Both the position numbers and the translations under genes were made by a program. A stretch of 26,118 nucleotides of DNA, from NCBI GenBank assembly GCA_964415605.1, contig CAYQBA010000054.1:1-26118 (forward strand), in the 5' to 3' direction. This stretch comes from UCB3 sp964415605 (GTDB lineage Bacteria; Chloroflexota; Anaerolineae; Epilineales; Epilineaceae). Positions 24,054 to 26,118 of this stretch are shown one piece after another; positions within the stretch are counted from its first letter, which is position 1; each line of letters starts with the position of its first letter. The notes under the pieces are model-generated. The model searched no databases. It had not been told where the DNA came from and worked only from the letters and a program-made list of their open reading frames with translations.

Positions 24054-25622
24054 GTGGACGACGCCAACGAGATTCAGAACCAGGAAGACGAGACCGAGCC
24101 GACGGCCGCCGAGGCGGCCGTGGCGGCGCATGTGCCCCCTCCGGATGCTGGCACCGACACGCCCGCCGAGGAGGATCAACCGCCCTTGGCCGAGGACGGG
24201 ACCGAGGCGCCGGCCGCCGCCGGGGCCGGCAACGCCCCGACGGCGGAAGACGCCGCCGTTGCCGCGGCCGACCTGCCCCAGGCTGACGATCAGGCTCAGC
24301 CGGAGCCTGACGATCAGGCTCAGCCGGAGGCGGATGATCAGGCCACGCCGAGCCCCGACAAGCCGAGTGGGTCGGCCCTCGCCGAGCCCGCTCCGCCATC
24401 GGAAGGCGAGGCCAGCGGTATGACGATGCAGGACCTGCTGATGGAGGCGGGCGGTTACTTCCCCGGCACGTTCCAGCGCGGCGACGTGGTGGAGGGGGTC
24501 GTCGTCCGCAAGGACAAGCACCAGCTCGTCCTCGACATCGGCGCCAAGCAGGAAGGCATCGTCCCCGGTGACGACTTGCTCCGCATGCCGGAGGGCTTTC
24601 TCGACGACATCGAGGTCGGCGCCAAGATCAAGGGCATCATCATGCGCCCGGAAGGCGAGGTGATCGTCTCGATCTATCGGGCGCTGACGATGAACGATTG
24701 GGACGATGCCCGAGCGCTGCTCGACAGCGGCGAGATTCGCGAGATGGAAATCGTCGGGTTCAACAAGGGTGGGGCGCTGGTGGGGTTCGGCAACCTGCAG
24801 GCCTTCGTGCCGCGCAGCCAGCTGTCGGAGCTTCACGCCGGCAGCTCCGACGACGAGAACGCCAAGCGGCTGCTTGGGACGCCCATCCCGGTGAAGATCA
24901 TCGAGGTGAGCCGCCGCAAGGGCCGGCTCATCGCGAGCGAGCGGCAGGCGCTGCGCGAGTGGCGCTCGGGCCGCAAGCGCGAGCTGCTCGAGACGCTGCA
25001 GGTGGGCGACGTGCGGCGCGGCCGCATCAGCTCCGTGGCCGAGTTCGGCGCGTTCGTCGACCTGGGGGGTGCCGACGGGCTGGTGCACGTGTCTGAGATG
25101 TCGCACGAACGCGGCAAACACCCCAAGGACATCGTCCAGGTCGGCGACGAGGTCGAGGTCGTCGTGCTGTCCATCGATCGGAACCACAGCCGCATCGGGC
25201 TCAGCATGAAGCGCCTGCGCCCCGACCCGTGGGCGACGGTCGAGCAGGAACACTACGTGGGCGAGCTGATGGAAGCCACCATCTCGAACCTCGCCAAGTT
25301 CGGCGCCTTCGCCCGTCTCGACGACGGTTTGGAGGGGCTGATCCACATTTCCGAGCTTTCGGACGACCACATCGAGCATCCGCGCGAGGCCATCAAACCC
25401 GGCCAACGGGTCACCGTGGAGATCATCTCGATCGACCCGCGGCGCCAACGGGTGGGATTGAGCATTCGCCGCGTGCCGCCGCACCTGCGGCACGTTCAAG
25501 ACGCGGCGGATGTTGAAGTGACCCCGGCGCCCGGTGGCGTGGCCGGTGTGGCGGCCGAGCCCAGCGCCGACACCGAGGTGCCGGCCAATGGCGGCGATGA
25601 CGCGCCGGTGAGCGACGCGTAA
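24054..25622 (+). CDS. rpsA: S1-domain RNA-binding protein, ribosomal protein S1-like
   Basis: The 522-residue product has four S1 domains at about residues 140-210, 217-300, 315-390 (RRGRISSVAEFGAFVDLGG...GLVHVSEMS) and 401-475 (SNLAKFGAFARL...GLIHISELS), matching four-domain S1 proteins of Gram-positive-type and related bacteria. S1 binds mRNA on the 30S platform. The first ~122 residues are an acidic, Ala/Pro-rich disordered stretch with a short repeat. GTG at 24054 is three nt after the rpoC stop, with GAGGA at 24042-24046; a later ATG at 24420, just before the first domain, is an alternative start. Close linkage to rpoC suggests cotranscription. Confidence 0.88.
   Translation: MDDANEIQNQEDETEPTAAEAAVAAHVPPPDAGTDTPAEEDQPPLAEDGTEAPAAAGAGNAPTAEDAAVAAADLPQADDQAQPEPDDQAQPEADDQATPSPDKPSGSALAEPAPPSEGEASGMTMQDLLMEAGGYFPGTFQRGDVVEGVVVRKDKHQLVLDIGAKQEGIVPGDDLLRMPEGFLDDIEVGAKIKGIIMRPEGEVIVSIYRALTMNDWDDARALLDSGEIREMEIVGFNKGGALVGFGNLQAFVPRSQLSELHAGSSDDENAKRLLGTPIPVKIIEVSRRKGRLIASERQALREWRSGRKRELLETLQVGDVRRGRISSVAEFGAFVDLGGADGLVHVSEMSHERGKHPKDIVQVGDEVEVVVLSIDRNHSRIGLSMKRLRPDPWATVEQEHYVGELMEATISNLAKFGAFARLDDGLEGLIHISELSDDHIEHPREAIKPGQRVTVEIISIDPRRQRVGLSIRRVPPHLRHVQDAADVEVTPAPGGVAGVAAEPSADTEVPANGGDDAPVSDA
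24282..24350 (+). repeat. 24-bp in-frame tandem repeat in the S1 gene
   Basis: Two 24-bp units (24282-24305 and 24306-24329) differ at one base, and a third, degraded copy runs to 24350. Each encodes DDQAQPE with a variable residue before it. The repeat is in frame, so slippage would change the length of the acidic linker by eight residues per unit without breaking the protein. Confidence 0.85.
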
Positions 25623-25646
25623 GGCTCGCGCCAGCCAGGCGTACGG

Positions 25647-25674
25647 GCGCCCCGCACGGTGGTGCGGGATGCGC
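25647..25674 (+). terminator. Hairpin after the S1 gene
   Basis: CCCGCAC (25651-25657) pairs with GTGCGGG (25662-25668) around a four-base loop, and GCGC on each side adds four pairs after a two-base bulge. It lies 24 nt after the S1 stop with no T-run. A weak terminator is likely; the rest of the 146-nt gap shows nothing else clear. Confidence 0.55.
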
Positions 25675-25768
25675 GAGTCCAGCGATTAGCGCGCCGGCGG
25701 GGCCCCAAGGCCGCGCAGCATGCCTGTGCTGTCCGAGGACAGTCGTCGGCGCAGAGTGGGAGGCAAGC

Positions 25769-26118
25769 ATGGTGTTCAAGGACCACCTCGTGCGCTGCGG
25801 CGCATGCGGAAAGACCTTCGTCTATACGGTGCGCGAACAGCGCTATCGGGCCGAGCACGGGATGCCGCTGGATCCTCCGGCATTCTGCACGGAGTGCAGG
25901 GGGGCCGATGTCCGCCTGGCGGGCGCCGCGTTTCCCACCGCCCCGGCACGGGTGGAGGCCGGTCCTGCGCCGGCCGGCCCCGCCGCTCCGGCGAGCGGCG
26001 GGTGGCGGGATCGGCCGGCGGCCCGGCAAGACGACGGGGGCGGTCGTGGCCGCGGCCGCGCAGGCGGCCGAGGGCTGGCCGAGGCCGCGCCCGGCGCTCG
26101 CCGTGACCGGCCGGGGGA
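25769..26118 (+). CDS. Small zinc-ribbon protein with RG-rich tail (partial)
   Basis: The reading frame is open to the window end (116 codons seen). Residues 1-45 form a zinc ribbon with C10xxC13 and C40xxC43 (VRCGACGKTFVYTVREQRYRAEH...FCTEC), resembling the small probable zinc-ribbon domain often found alone or beside cold-shock domains. A Pro/Ala/Gly linker and an Arg/Gly-rich patch (GGGRGRGRAGGRG, about residues 93-107) follow, as in some RNA-binding proteins. GGGAGG at 25758-25763 is five bases before the ATG. Function is unknown; nucleic-acid binding is inferred. Confidence 0.75.
   Translation, partial: MVFKDHLVRCGACGKTFVYTVREQRYRAEHGMPLDPPAFCTECRGADVRLAGAAFPTAPARVEAGPAPAGPAAPASGGWRDRPAARQDDGGGRGRGRAGGRGLAEAAPGARRDRPG

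Noticed and set aside
24282..24350. Short direct repeats as a CRISPR candidate
   Set aside because: The units are contiguous with no spacers, in frame with the S1 protein, and encode a disordered linker.
19563..25499. Two very long antisense frames opposite rpoC and the S1 gene
   Set aside because: They mirror conserved coding sequence in a high-GC genome and encode His/Asp/Leu-rich products without recognisable domains.

Overview
The window is a high-GC bacterial chromosome segment. It begins in the last 18 codons of tuf (EF-Tu) and runs through an almost continuous S10-spc-alpha ribosomal protein block, all on the + strand. Organism: the very high GC, zinc-binding (C+) forms of S14, L24 and L36, frequent GTG/TTG starts, and a beta' subunit with an N-terminal CxC...CxxC zinc site followed by a long coiled-coil insertion fit a Chloroflexota-like lineage best. 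This is inference from sequence character only, with moderate confidence.

Layout. (1) 1-10790: tuf end, rpsJ, rplC, rplD, rplW, rplB, rpsS, rplV, rpsC, rplP, rpmC, rpsQ, rplN, rplX, rplE, rpsN, rpsH, rplF, rplR, rpsE, rpmD, rplO, secY. Spacing is tight and there are many 4-14 nt overlaps, as in one long operon. (2) 10838-15102: a likely internal promoter, then rpmJ, rpsM, rpsK, rpoA, rplQ, truA, rplM, rpsI, closed by a strong 13-bp hairpin. The usual adk, map and infA between secY and rpmJ are absent, and so is rpsD between rpsK and rpoA. (3) 15190-16989: divergent tlyA (-) and a UbiA-family prenyltransferase resembling decaprenyl-phosphate phosphoribosyltransferase (+). The latter has a near-consensus promoter placed so close to the GTG that the mRNA is probably leaderless. 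(4) 16952-19221 (-): an orphan hydantoinase B/oxoprolinase gene preceded by a membrane-anchored Pro/Ala/Thr-rich protein with its own promoter. (5) 19320-25622 (+): a near-consensus promoter, a ~200-nt leader, rpoC without rpoB in front of it, then a four-domain S1 protein. (6) 25769-end: a small zinc-ribbon protein with an RG-rich tail, cut by the window edge.

Function. Most of the window makes the ribosome, RNA polymerase (alpha and beta') and the Sec channel, plus two RNA-modifying enzymes (TruA for tRNA, TlyA for rRNA). The envelope gene (UbiA family) and the hyuB pair are accessory. I see no mobile element, CRISPR array, tRNA or rRNA gene. I do not see a clear new defence or biosynthetic system. 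The most unusual points are the rpoB-less rpoC joined to an S1 gene, the Gln-to-Met change right after the catalytic aspartates of beta', the missing adk/map/infA/rpsD, and the paired acidic tails of beta' and S1.
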